Made by a program: the position numbers and the translations under genes. 35,495 nucleotides of DNA from an uncultured Clostridia bacterium (lineage in GTDB: Bacteria; Bacillota; Clostridia; Oscillospirales; JAAYOS01): NCBI GenBank assembly GCA_947585215.1, contig CANPWY010000006.1, positions 1-35,495 on the forward strand, given 5' to 3'. Of the stretch, positions 27,800 through 35,495 are shown piece by piece (position 1 is the stretch's first letter; each line of letters begins with the position of its first letter). Under the pieces are notes generated by a model, which saw only the letters and a program-made list of their open reading frames with translations, made no database searches and had not been told where the DNA came from.

Positions 27800-28015
27800 G
27801 CTCGCCGCCGTCTCAAACGCGCACCGGTTTTACACGATGTTGTCCGAAAATACGCGGTGTAAGGGGGCTTTCCGACAAGAAACCGCCGAAAAGATTCACA
27901 ACAGCGGCGTCCGCCGGGCATAAGCGACAGTATGCCGCATATCAAATACAGACTTATATGGGAAATTTTGTTGATGATGTGCACAAAAATTTTTCAAAAA
28001 TTTTTGAAAAAACTA

Positions 28016-28044
28016 TTGACATTTTACCAAACATACGGTACAAT
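28016..28044 (+). promoter_or_regulatory. Strong sigma-A-type promoter with upstream A/T tracts
   Basis: TTGACA (28016-28021), 17-nt spacer, TACAAT (28039-28044); preceded by CAAAAATTTTTCAAAAATTTTTGAAAAAACTA. Confidence 0.85.
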
Positions 28045-28128
28045 ATAACCGTAGCAAGGAAGCACCTAAACCGAACAGAGGGTGATACCAATGAAAGTGT
28101 TTCGGAGGCGTCAAACCAAATTCTAATC

Positions 28129-28624
28129 GGAGGTACGGTCCAATGCGCTGAGTACGTTCCACTCGATATCTTTGCGGGAGACCGCGGAAGGGAATGAGTC
28201 CGATGTACGAGGTAATCACCGCCTGACTTCAGAGTCGGGTTGCCGCACAGGGGGTTCGAGATAACGACCCGATAGCAAGGTTTATAAACCGACAGCGGCG
28301 GCGGCTCGGAAAGTCGATCGTCCGGGGAAGATCCGGAGAGGGCAAAAGGAAACCAAATCTACTATAGGAGGTACAGTCCGGTGAAGCAGTTTTAACTGCC
28401 CCGCCAGTGACTTTAGATAAGTCGGCGGGGCGCGCAGAAGTAGGATCTGACAAATCCGGGAGCTGCGTTTCGACCGACAATTTAATATGGGCGCGCGCCG
28501 GTAAAGCGGCCTGCAGCGCCAAATGCTCAAGACGATGCAGAAGGCATCTGATATATGGAGGTACGATCCAATGAATGTTCTTGCTCTGAGGTACAAGAAT
28601 TAAAACTGGAGGTACGGTCCAATG
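28129..28624 (+). repeat. Four dispersed copies of GGAGGTACRRTCCRRTG
   Basis: 28129-28145 GGAGGTACGGTCCAATG; 28367-28383 GGAGGTACAGTCCGGTG; 28557-28573 GGAGGTACGATCCAATG; 28608-28624 GGAGGTACGGTCCAATG. Degenerate copy GAGGGTGATACCAATG ends at 28093. Confidence 0.95.
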
Positions 28625-28691
28625 TTCTAGTAAGGCCGCGTCCCACGGGGGCGCAAAGAAAGACCTGAGAACGCGAAAGAGCAAATTTACG

Positions 28692-28719
28692 GGAGCTGAA
28701 CGGAAGTTCAGCTCCCTTT
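28692..28719 (+). terminator. Rho-independent terminator of the candidate RNA
   Basis: GGGAGCTGAAC-GGAA-GTTCAGCTCCC followed by TTTT. Confidence 0.9.
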
Positions 28720-28779
28720 TGTCATGAAATTTATGCTCGTTCGGACGCTGTTCTCCGCGGCGTGTACGGCCGCGACGGA

Positions 28780-29685
28780 CTAGCTTGTGCGGCCGTCGTC
28801 CGCGCTTCTGCCGAAGCCGTCGGGTTCACCGCCGTCCGCGGCGGGCTCAGTGTCTCCATCCTCGCAGGCGCATCCGGTACCGCTGCCGGGATCCCCGTCC
28901 TTGCCCTCACAGGCGTATCCATCGTCTGCGTCCGAAGCTACGTCCTCATCTATGTCGGATACCTCGCCGTCTCCGTCGCCGGACGCCTCACCTTCGTCGT
29001 CATACGTCTCGCCGTCCCCACTGCCGGACGCCGCGTCCGAACCGTCCGGCCGGAACCGCTTCGGCAGGAGCCGGACGCTCTCGGGCAGAAGGAGAAGAGC
29101 TCCGCCTGCGAGCGCGAGCAGTACGCCGGCGGCGAAGGCTGTCCGCGCCCAGCGAAGGCCGGCGCGCGCCGCCTCGAGGACGGTGTCCGCAAAGAATGTG
29201 CTCATCTCGCCCTCGCTTGTCCCGTAGTAGGCGGCGCTCTCCGAGACCGACTCGTCCAGCACCCACGCGCTGTGCGCGTGGTAGTCCGGGCGGGCGGCGC
29301 GAAGTATGAATTCCACGTTCCATTGGTCGGCGGGCGCGTCGTTCTCGTCGAACACGCCGTCGCCGTTAGTATCCTTTCCGTCGGCGGGGAGGTAGAAGCA
29401 GACCCAGCCCTCGTCGAGCACGCCCCACATGACCCAGACCGCGACCCTGCCGCCGTCGTCCGAGAGATAGAGGCCGGAGAAGGTGGAGTACACAAACTCC
29501 GCGCGGTTGAACGGCCGGTATATGCCGCCGCCGTTCGCGCCGACGAGCTCTGCCTCCGTGCTGGACGATATTGTGCGCGGCGAGAAGAAGCTCGTCCCGG
29601 ACTGGACGACTGTGAGAATTATGAGAAGCACGCCGAGCGCGGTAATTACCATACCGGCGGGACGTCGTTTTGCGGTCTTATTCAT
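28780..29685 (-). CDS. Two-TM membrane protein with Asp/Gly/Ser-rich acidic C-terminal tail, function unknown
   Basis: ATG at 29685 with SD AGGAGG; TM near N-terminus and mid-protein; tail SGSGDGETYDDEGEASGDGDGEVSDIDEDVASDADDGY. Confidence 0.7.
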   Translation of the reverse strand: MNKTAKRRPAGMVITALGVLLIILTVVQSGTSFFSPRTISSSTEAELVGANGGGIYRPFNRAEFVYSTFSGLYLSDDGGRVAVWVMWGVLDEGWVCFYLPADGKDTNGDGVFDENDAPADQWNVEFILRAARPDYHAHSAWVLDESVSESAAYYGTSEGEMSTFFADTVLEAARAGLRWARTAFAAGVLLALAGGALLLLPESVRLLPKRFRPDGSDAASGSGDGETYDDEGEASGDGDGEVSDIDEDVASDADDGYACEGKDGDPGSGTGCACEDGDTEPAADGGEPDGFGRSADDGRTS

Positions 29686-29931
29686 CCTTGCCTCCTGAAC
29701 TTTTCGCGTGTCCGAGCCGCAGAAGGGCGGAAGCCCGGCGGCGGGGTATTGGAGCATACTGCAAGAATTGTACCACAGACGCCGTCCAAAAGCAATCGGA
29801 CGGAGGCGAATTCAACATTTGGTGAAAGTTCCCGCTTCCGCTTGATTTTGCCGTTCGGCAGGAGTATTCTATAATAAGCGGAGACCGCGCGGAGAGAACA
29901 CGCGCGGCGGAATCGCTCAGCGGAGGAGAAA

Positions 29932-30435
29932 ATGTTCAACATCGTACTGATGCAGCCGGAGATCCCGGCAAACACCGGCAACATAGCGCGAACGTGCGCC
30001 GCTACGGGGTCGGTGCTCCACCTCGTGGGGCCGCTCGGATTCGACATAAGCGAGAGCGCGGTGAAGCGCGCCGGGCTTGACTACTGGCACCTCGTGGACG
30101 TGAGAAGCTACCCCTCGAGCGGGGACTTCTGGTGCGCGAACGCGGAGGCGTGGCGCGCGGGCGCGCGCTGCTTCTACGCGAGCACGAAGGCGCCGAGAAG
30201 CTACGCCGAGGCGGAGTACCGTCCCGGGGACTGGCTGTTCTTCGGCCGCGAGACGCGCGGCCTGCCCGAGCCGATGCTCCTGAGCCGCCTCCAAGACTGC
30301 GTCCGCATACCGATACGCGCGGAGGCGCGGAGCCTCAACCTCTCGAACTCGGTGGCGATAGTCCTGTTCGAGGCACTGCGGCAGAACGGCTTCGCAGGAC
30401 TCGAGGAAAAGGGACGCTTCGCCGCCGAACACTGA
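29932..30435 (+). CDS. trmL: tRNA (cytidine(34)-2'-O)-methyltransferase
   Basis: MFNIVLMQPEIPANTGNIARTCAATG, LFFGRETRGLPE, RIPIRAEARSLNLSNSVAIVLFEALRQ (SPOUT/TrmL motifs). Confidence 0.94.
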   Translation: MFNIVLMQPEIPANTGNIARTCAATGSVLHLVGPLGFDISESAVKRAGLDYWHLVDVRSYPSSGDFWCANAEAWRAGARCFYASTKAPRSYAEAEYRPGDWLFFGRETRGLPEPMLLSRLQDCVRIPIRAEARSLNLSNSVAIVLFEALRQNGFAGLEEKGRFAAEH

Positions 30436-30472
30436 CACCGCATTACCAGCGCATATAAGGAGTTTGTTCCCC

Positions 30473-31345
30473 GTGGAAAAGATTCACATAATGACAGATT
30501 CGTGCAGTGACATTCCCCGACCTCTCGCCGAAAAGCTCGGCATCGAGGTCATGGGTATAGAGATAGACGCCGGAGGACGGCGGATAACCGAGTATTACGA
30601 CATAACCCCGGAGGAGTACTGGGACTTGCTCGACTCGCTTCCGGACGTGCCGTCCACGGCGCAGATAACGCCGGTGCGCTTTCTCGAGCGCTTCGAGGCG
30701 GCGTATGCGGACGGCGCGACGCACCTCATCGCGGTCACGATAAACTCAAACGGCAGCGGAACGTACAACGCCTGCCTCGTGGCAAAGGGCCTTTTCGAGG
30801 AGGAGCATCCCGGCGCGATGGAGATAGTCGTCCTCGACGGCGAGGGTTACTCGGTGGTGTACGGGCGCGCCGTAGTGGAGGCGGCGCGGATGCGCCGCGC
30901 GGGCAGGAGCTTTGAGGAGATCGTCGCCGCCGCACGGCACATTCTGAAGCGCTCGGAGGCGCTCTTCCTCGTGTACTCGCTCCGCCACCTCAAGAAGAGC
31001 GGGAGGATAAACGGCGCGGCGGCGTTCGTGGGCGAGGCGCTCGGCATACGTCCGATACTGCGCGTCGCCGCCGGCGGCATAGACATAATAAAGAAGGTGC
31101 GCGGCGAGCGGAACGCCGCGCCTGAGATGATCCGGCAGGTGCGCGTGCTCGCCGTCGAGCCGCAGAAGCAGACGCTTGTTATAATGTATACCAAGGTGCC
31201 GCCGGAGGAGATAGACCGCGTGGAAGCGCTGGTGCGGGAAGTCCTCCGGCCGAGGCGGATAGTCCGCGCCCCGCTGGGGCCGTGCGTCTCGACGAATACC
31301 GGCACGAAGGCCATCGGCATCGGGTTCCTCGGCCGCGAGCACTGA
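30473..31345 (+). CDS. DegV family protein
   Basis: [54 protein letters not shown] motifs; GTG start at 30473 after AAGGAG. Confidence 0.92.
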   Translation: MEKIHIMTDSCSDIPRPLAEKLGIEVMGIEIDAGGRRITEYYDITPEEYWDLLDSLPDVPSTAQITPVRFLERFEAAYADGATHLIAVTINSNGSGTYNACLVAKGLFEEEHPGAMEIVVLDGEGYSVVYGRAVVEAARMRRAGRSFEEIVAAARHILKRSEALFLVYSLRHLKKSGRINGAAAFVGEALGIRPILRVAAGGIDIIKKVRGERNAAPEMIRQVRVLAVEPQKQTLVIMYTKVPPEEIDRVEALVREVLRPRRIVRAPLGPCVSTNTGTKAIGIGFLGREH

Positions 31346-31415
31346 CGAACCGGGGCGCGAAAAAGGTGTTGCATCGCAGAACAAAAGAATTTCTTTGAAA
31401 AATCACAAAAACCTC

Positions 31416-31444
31416 TTGAAAACCCGTTTAGTATGGGATATAAT
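31416..31444 (+). promoter_or_regulatory. Candidate sigma-A promoter for the glycolytic operon
   Basis: TTGAAA, 17-nt spacer, TATAAT. Confidence 0.75.
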
Positions 31445-31532
31445 CAATTATGTGTGTGGTATGGCATATATTGCCGACCCCGAATTTGTATGGTATCCAA
31501 TTTATAAACTTTATAAAAAGGGGCAAAGCAAG

Positions 31533-32723
31533 ATGAAGTACAACAAGAAAACCATCGAAGACATTGACGTATCGGGCAAGAAGGTACTCGTTCGCTGCGA
31601 TTTCAACGTTCCGCAGGACGACGACGGGAACATCACCGATGAGGGACGCATCGTGGGCGCTCTTCCCACGATAAAGTACCTCAAGGAGCACAACGCCGCC
31701 GTCATCCTCTGCTCGCACCTCGGCCGTCCGAAGGGCGAGTTCAAGATGAAGTACACGCTCGCGCCGGTGGCAAAGCGCCTCAGCGAGCTGCTCGGCTGTG
31801 AGGTCAAGATGGCCGCCGACGTCATCGGACCCGATGCCGACGCCAAGACCGCCGCGCTCAAGCCCGGCGAGGTCATGCTGCTCGAGAACGTCCGCTTCCA
31901 CAAGGAGGAGGAGAAGAACGACCCCGAGTTTGCAAAGAAGCTCGCGAGCTACGCCGACATATATGTCAACGACGCGTTCGGAACCGCTCACCGCGCCCAC
32001 GCCACCACTGCGGGCGTTGCCGACTATTTGCCGGCGGTCTGCGGCTTCCTTATAAATAAGGAGCTCGAGATAATCGGCGGCGCGCTCGAAAGCCCGAAGC
32101 GCCCGTTCGTCGCCGTTCTCGGCGGCTCGAAGGTCTCCGACAAGATAGGCGTCATCAACAACCTGCTCGAGAAGGTCGACACGCTCATTATCGGCGGCGG
32201 CATGGCCTACACCTTTGCCAAGGCTCAGGGCGGCTCGATAGGCAAGAGCCTCTGCGAGGATGACCGCCTCGACTATGCCCGCGAGATGATAGAGAAGGCA
32301 AAGGCCAAGGGCGTCAAGTTCCTGCTCCCGACCGACACCGTCGTCGGCGACGAGTTCAAGCCGGACACCCCCTCCGCCGTCTATCCGACCATGGCCATCC
32401 CGGAGGACAAGATGGGTCTTGACATCGGCCCGGAGACCGTCAAGGCCTACGTTGAGGCCGTCAAGGGCGCCGGAACCGTCATCTGGAACGGCCCGATGGG
32501 CGTGTTCGAATTTGAGAAGTTCGCCGTCGGCACCAAGGCCATGGCGCAGGCGCTCGCCGAGAGCGGAGCCATCACCATCATCGGCGGCGGCGACTCGGCC
32601 GCGGCCGTCAAGCAGCTTGGCTACGGCGACAAGATGACCCACATCTCCACCGGCGGCGGAGCGAGCCTCGAGTTCATGGAGGGCCTTGACCTTCCGGGCG
32701 TCGCCTGCCTCGAGGACAAATAA
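31533..32723 (+). CDS. pgk: Phosphoglycerate kinase
   Basis: [66 protein letters not shown] motifs. Confidence 0.97.
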   Translation: MKYNKKTIEDIDVSGKKVLVRCDFNVPQDDDGNITDEGRIVGALPTIKYLKEHNAAVILCSHLGRPKGEFKMKYTLAPVAKRLSELLGCEVKMAADVIGPDADAKTAALKPGEVMLLENVRFHKEEEKNDPEFAKKLASYADIYVNDAFGTAHRAHATTAGVADYLPAVCGFLINKELEIIGGALESPKRPFVAVLGGSKVSDKIGVINNLLEKVDTLIIGGGMAYTFAKAQGGSIGKSLCEDDRLDYAREMIEKAKAKGVKFLLPTDTVVGDEFKPDTPSAVYPTMAIPEDKMGLDIGPETVKAYVEAVKGAGTVIWNGPMGVFEFEKFAVGTKAMAQALAESGAITIIGGGDSAAAVKQLGYGDKMTHISTGGGASLEFMEGLDLPGVACLEDK

Positions 32724-32819
32724 TTCGGATATATTCGCGTTGTTCTGCGGCGGACGGCGTCCGCCGCAGAACGCGCGGGCAATATATACAAGTGCTTTGG
32801 AAGAAAGGAAGAAAAGAAA

Positions 32820-33593
32820 GTGAACAGACGTTATCGTAAGACTATTATCGCGGGCAACTGGAAGATGAACAAGACCGCGACCGAGGGCAAGGTCCTTCTC
32901 GACGAGATAAAGGCAAGCGTCGGCAAGGCTAAGTGGTGCGAGATAGTCGCCTGCGTTCCCGCGGTCGACATTCCGATGGCCGTCAAGGCTCTGAAGGATT
33001 CCCGCATCGCCGTAGGCGCGCAGAACCTGCACTACGAGCCGAGCGGAGCTTACACCGGCGAGATTTCGGCCTCGATGCTCAAGGACCTCGGCGTCAAGTA
33101 CGTCATCATCGGCCACTCCGAGCGCCGTCAGTACTTCGGCGAGACCGACGTCACCGTCAACAAGAAGGTTCACGCCGCCCTCGAAGCGGGTCTTCATCCG
33201 ATAGTCTGCGTGGGCGAGAGCCTTGAGCAGCGCGAGATGGGTATTACGAACGACCTGATAAGCGTCCAGGTCAAGAGCGCGATCTGCGGCGTTCCCGCCG
33301 ATAAGATCCGCCGCATAGTCTTTGCCTACGAGCCCATCTGGGCCATCGGCACCGGCAAGACCGCCACCTCCGAGCAGGCAAACGAGGTCTGCGAGCATAT
33401 TCGCACGATAATCCGCAAGCAGTTCGGCGCCCGCACCGCCCGCGCCGTGACTATACAGTACGGCGGCTCGATGAACGCCAAGAACGCCCACGACCTGCTG
33501 GCTCAGCCGGATGTCGACGGCGGCCTCATCGGCGGCGCGAGCCTCAAGAGCGCGGACTTCGTGACGATAGTCAACGCCGCAAACCAGGAGTAA
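32820..33593 (+). CDS. tpiA: Triosephosphate isomerase
   Basis: IAGNWKMNKT, YVIIGHSERRQYFGE, FAYEPIWAIGTGKTAT, YGGSMNAKNA, GLIGGASLK; GTG start. Confidence 0.97.
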   Translation: MNRRYRKTIIAGNWKMNKTATEGKVLLDEIKASVGKAKWCEIVACVPAVDIPMAVKALKDSRIAVGAQNLHYEPSGAYTGEISASMLKDLGVKYVIIGHSERRQYFGETDVTVNKKVHAALEAGLHPIVCVGESLEQREMGITNDLISVQVKSAICGVPADKIRRIVFAYEPIWAIGTGKTATSEQANEVCEHIRTIIRKQFGARTARAVTIQYGGSMNAKNAHDLLAQPDVDGGLIGGASLKSADFVTIVNAANQE

Positions 33594-33766
33594 TATTACA
33601 TTATCCGAGGATCCGCGGCTCCGAGGCGGACGTCTCGCCGCGCGCACGACGCGGCGTGAGTCCGCAGGCGACGACCGTTCCCTGCATCAGCGGGCGGACG
33701 GGAGCCGGAGCGCTCCGAAAGCGATGAAGCCGCGGGTCTTTTCTCAAAGCAAGAAAGGTGAACCTG

Positions 33767-35278
33767 ATGAAAACACCGGTCACACTTATTATAATGGACG
33801 GCTTCGGCCTTGCCCCCGAGGGCAAGGGGAACGCCATAACGACGGCGAGCACTCCCGTGCTTGACGAGATATTTGCCAAGAACCCGCGCACCATCCTTCA
33901 GGCGAGCGGGCTTGACGTCGGCCTGCCGGCCGGCCAGATGGGCAACAGCGAGGTCGGCCACACCAACATCGGCGCGGGACGCGTCGTGTTCCAGGACCTC
34001 CCCAAAATTTCCAAGTCCATAGAGGACGGAGACTTCTTCGAGAACCCTGCCTACTGCGAGGCCGTGAAGCGCTGCCTCGAGGGCGGCGGCAACCTCCACA
34101 TCTTCGGACTTATGAGCGACGGCGGCGTCCACAGCCACGTCACGCATATTCAGGCTATGGTCGAGCTCTGCCACCGCAAGGGCCTCGACAGAGTGTTTGT
34201 CCACTGCTTCATGGACGGGCGCGACACACCGCCCGAGAGCGGCGCAGGCTTCGTCGCCTCCACCAAGGAGTGCTGCGAGAAGTTCGGCGGCCAGATAGGC
34301 ACCGTTATAGGCCGCTTCTACGCCATGGACCGTGACAACCGCTGGGAGCGCGTCACCGAGGCGTACAACGCGCTTGTCTGCGGCGAGGGAAAGCACGTCT
34401 CGGACCCCGTCGAGGGCGTTCACGAGAGCTATGCCGAGGGCGTCACCGACGAGTTTATCAAGCCGATAGTCGTCGACGGCTATGAGCCGATAAAGGGCGG
34501 CGACAGTATAGTGTTCATGAACTTCCGCCCCGACCGCGCGCGTGAGATAACCCGCACGTTCGTCGACCCCGAGTTCAGCGGCTTCGAGCGGAAGAAGGGC
34601 TACTTCCCGGTCTACTACGTCTGCACCACACAGTACGACGCGGACATGCCGAACGTCCACATAGCGTTTGGCAAGGAGGAACTGAAGAACACCTTCGGCG
34701 AGTATATCTCCTCGCTCGGGCTCCGTCAGCTCCGCATAGCCGAGACGGAGAAGTATGCGCACGTCACATTCTTCTTCAACGGCGGCGTCGAGAAGGTCTA
34801 TGACGGCGAGGACCGCGTGCTCGTCCCCAGCCCGAAAGTCGCGACCTACGACCTCAAGCCGGAGATGAGCGCCTACGAGGTCACCGAGCAGGTGGTCGAG
34901 AGGATAAAGAGCGGCGTCTATGACGTCATAATACTCAACTTCGCTAACTGCGACATGGTCGGCCACACCGGCGTGTTCGACGCGGCGGTGAAGGCCGTCG
35001 AGACGGTCGACGAGTGCGTGGGCAAGGTCGTAGACGCGATGAAGTCGGTGGGCGGCATCACGATGATAACCGCCGACCACGGCAACGCCGACCGTATGCT
35101 TGAGGACGACGGCACGTCGCCCTTCACGGCGCACACGACGAATCCTGTCCCGCTCGCCATCGTCGGCGCGGACGTGCGCCTCGAGGAGGGCCGTCTCTGC
35201 GACATCGCCCCGACGATGCTCGACCTCATGGGCCTCGGCAAGCCGGAGGAAATGACCGGCAAGTCGCTTATCAAGTGA
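33767..35278 (+). CDS. gpmI: 2,3-bisphosphoglycerate-independent phosphoglycerate mutase
   Basis: LIIMDGFGLAPEGKGNAI, QMGNSEVGHTNIGAGR, HCFMDGRDTPP, NFRPDRAREITR, TADHGNADRM. Confidence 0.97.
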   Translation: MKTPVTLIIMDGFGLAPEGKGNAITTASTPVLDEIFAKNPRTILQASGLDVGLPAGQMGNSEVGHTNIGAGRVVFQDLPKISKSIEDGDFFENPAYCEAVKRCLEGGGNLHIFGLMSDGGVHSHVTHIQAMVELCHRKGLDRVFVHCFMDGRDTPPESGAGFVASTKECCEKFGGQIGTVIGRFYAMDRDNRWERVTEAYNALVCGEGKHVSDPVEGVHESYAEGVTDEFIKPIVVDGYEPIKGGDSIVFMNFRPDRAREITRTFVDPEFSGFERKKGYFPVYYVCTTQYDADMPNVHIAFGKEELKNTFGEYISSLGLRQLRIAETEKYAHVTFFFNGGVEKVYDGEDRVLVPSPKVATYDLKPEMSAYEVTEQVVERIKSGVYDVIILNFANCDMVGHTGVFDAAVKAVETVDECVGKVVDAMKSVGGITMITADHGNADRMLEDDGTSPFTAHTTNPVPLAIVGADVRLEEGRLCDIAPTMLDLMGLGKPEEMTGKSLIK

Positions 35279-35310
35279 GTGCGCCTTCGGGCTCCTCGTA
35301 TAAAACGTAA

Positions 35311-35495
<185 letters not shown>

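Larger units (their letters stand above)
28051..28720 (+). ncRNA. Candidate large structured RNA / leader-like transcript with repeated initiation-like cassettes
   Basis: Bounded by the promoter at 28016 and terminator at 28692; no convincing long ORF on either strand; local hairpins include GCGG-GAGA-CCGC (28174), GGTTTATAAACC (28279), CCCCGCC-AGT-GACTT-TAGAT-AAGTC-GGCGGGG (~28399) and GATGC-AGAAG-GCATC (~28534). TSS inferred from promoter spacing. Confidence 0.7.

Noticed and set aside
28129-28624. Possible CRISPR-like repeats
   Set aside because: Repeat is only 17 bp, spacing is very uneven (238, 190 and 51 nt), and it coincides with SD-start geometry.
28229-28684. 151-aa minus-strand ORF over the candidate RNA
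   Set aside because: No family motifs; repeated TVPP/IVPP stretches come from the GGAGGTACGGTCC repeat; promoter and terminator support plus-strand transcription.
28051-28720. Identity as tmRNA, RNase P RNA, SRP RNA or group II intron
   Set aside because: No tmRNA ends or tag, no GAGGAAAGTCC-type RNase P core, no SRP GGTCCGGAAGGAAGC core, no convincing intron domain V or reverse transcriptase.
31428-33647. 739-aa minus-strand ORF
   Set aside because: Antisense of pgk and tpiA, which are unambiguous; low-complexity Leu/Ala/Asp/Val composition indicates a frame artefact.

Overview
High-GC, spore-former-like Firmicutes/Clostridia chromosomal window, inferred from dpaA/dpaB, a SleB-like lytic enzyme, a SpoIID-domain protein, rny and the pgk-tpiA-gpmI-eno operon. 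Housekeeping genes include murC, rny, prmA, trmL, a DegV-family protein, a MoxR/DUF58/transglutaminase operon and a GH27 enzyme. Three parts of the window stand out. (1) An rnfC-D-E-A-like operon (about 21.2-25.6 kb, minus strand) has no rnfG or rnfB in place. By eye it has lost many canonical cofactor residues: the RnfD flavinylation Thr, both RnfA cysteines, one RnfE cysteine and the RnfC Gly-rich motif. It keeps open frames and both RnfC 4Fe-4S motifs. (2) A candidate ~670-nt structured transcript (about 28,051-28,720, plus strand) has a consensus-like promoter with A/T tracts upstream and a terminator. It carries four copies of GGAGG-N9-RTG, each followed by a very short ORF, plus one degenerate copy. 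(3) Two paralogous ~1-kb palindromic repeat loci (2.46-3.5 kb and 19.03-20.01 kb) each sit between convergent genes. A separate hairpin-repeat family lies at 17.97-18.42 kb. All family calls come from reading the supplied translations without database searches.
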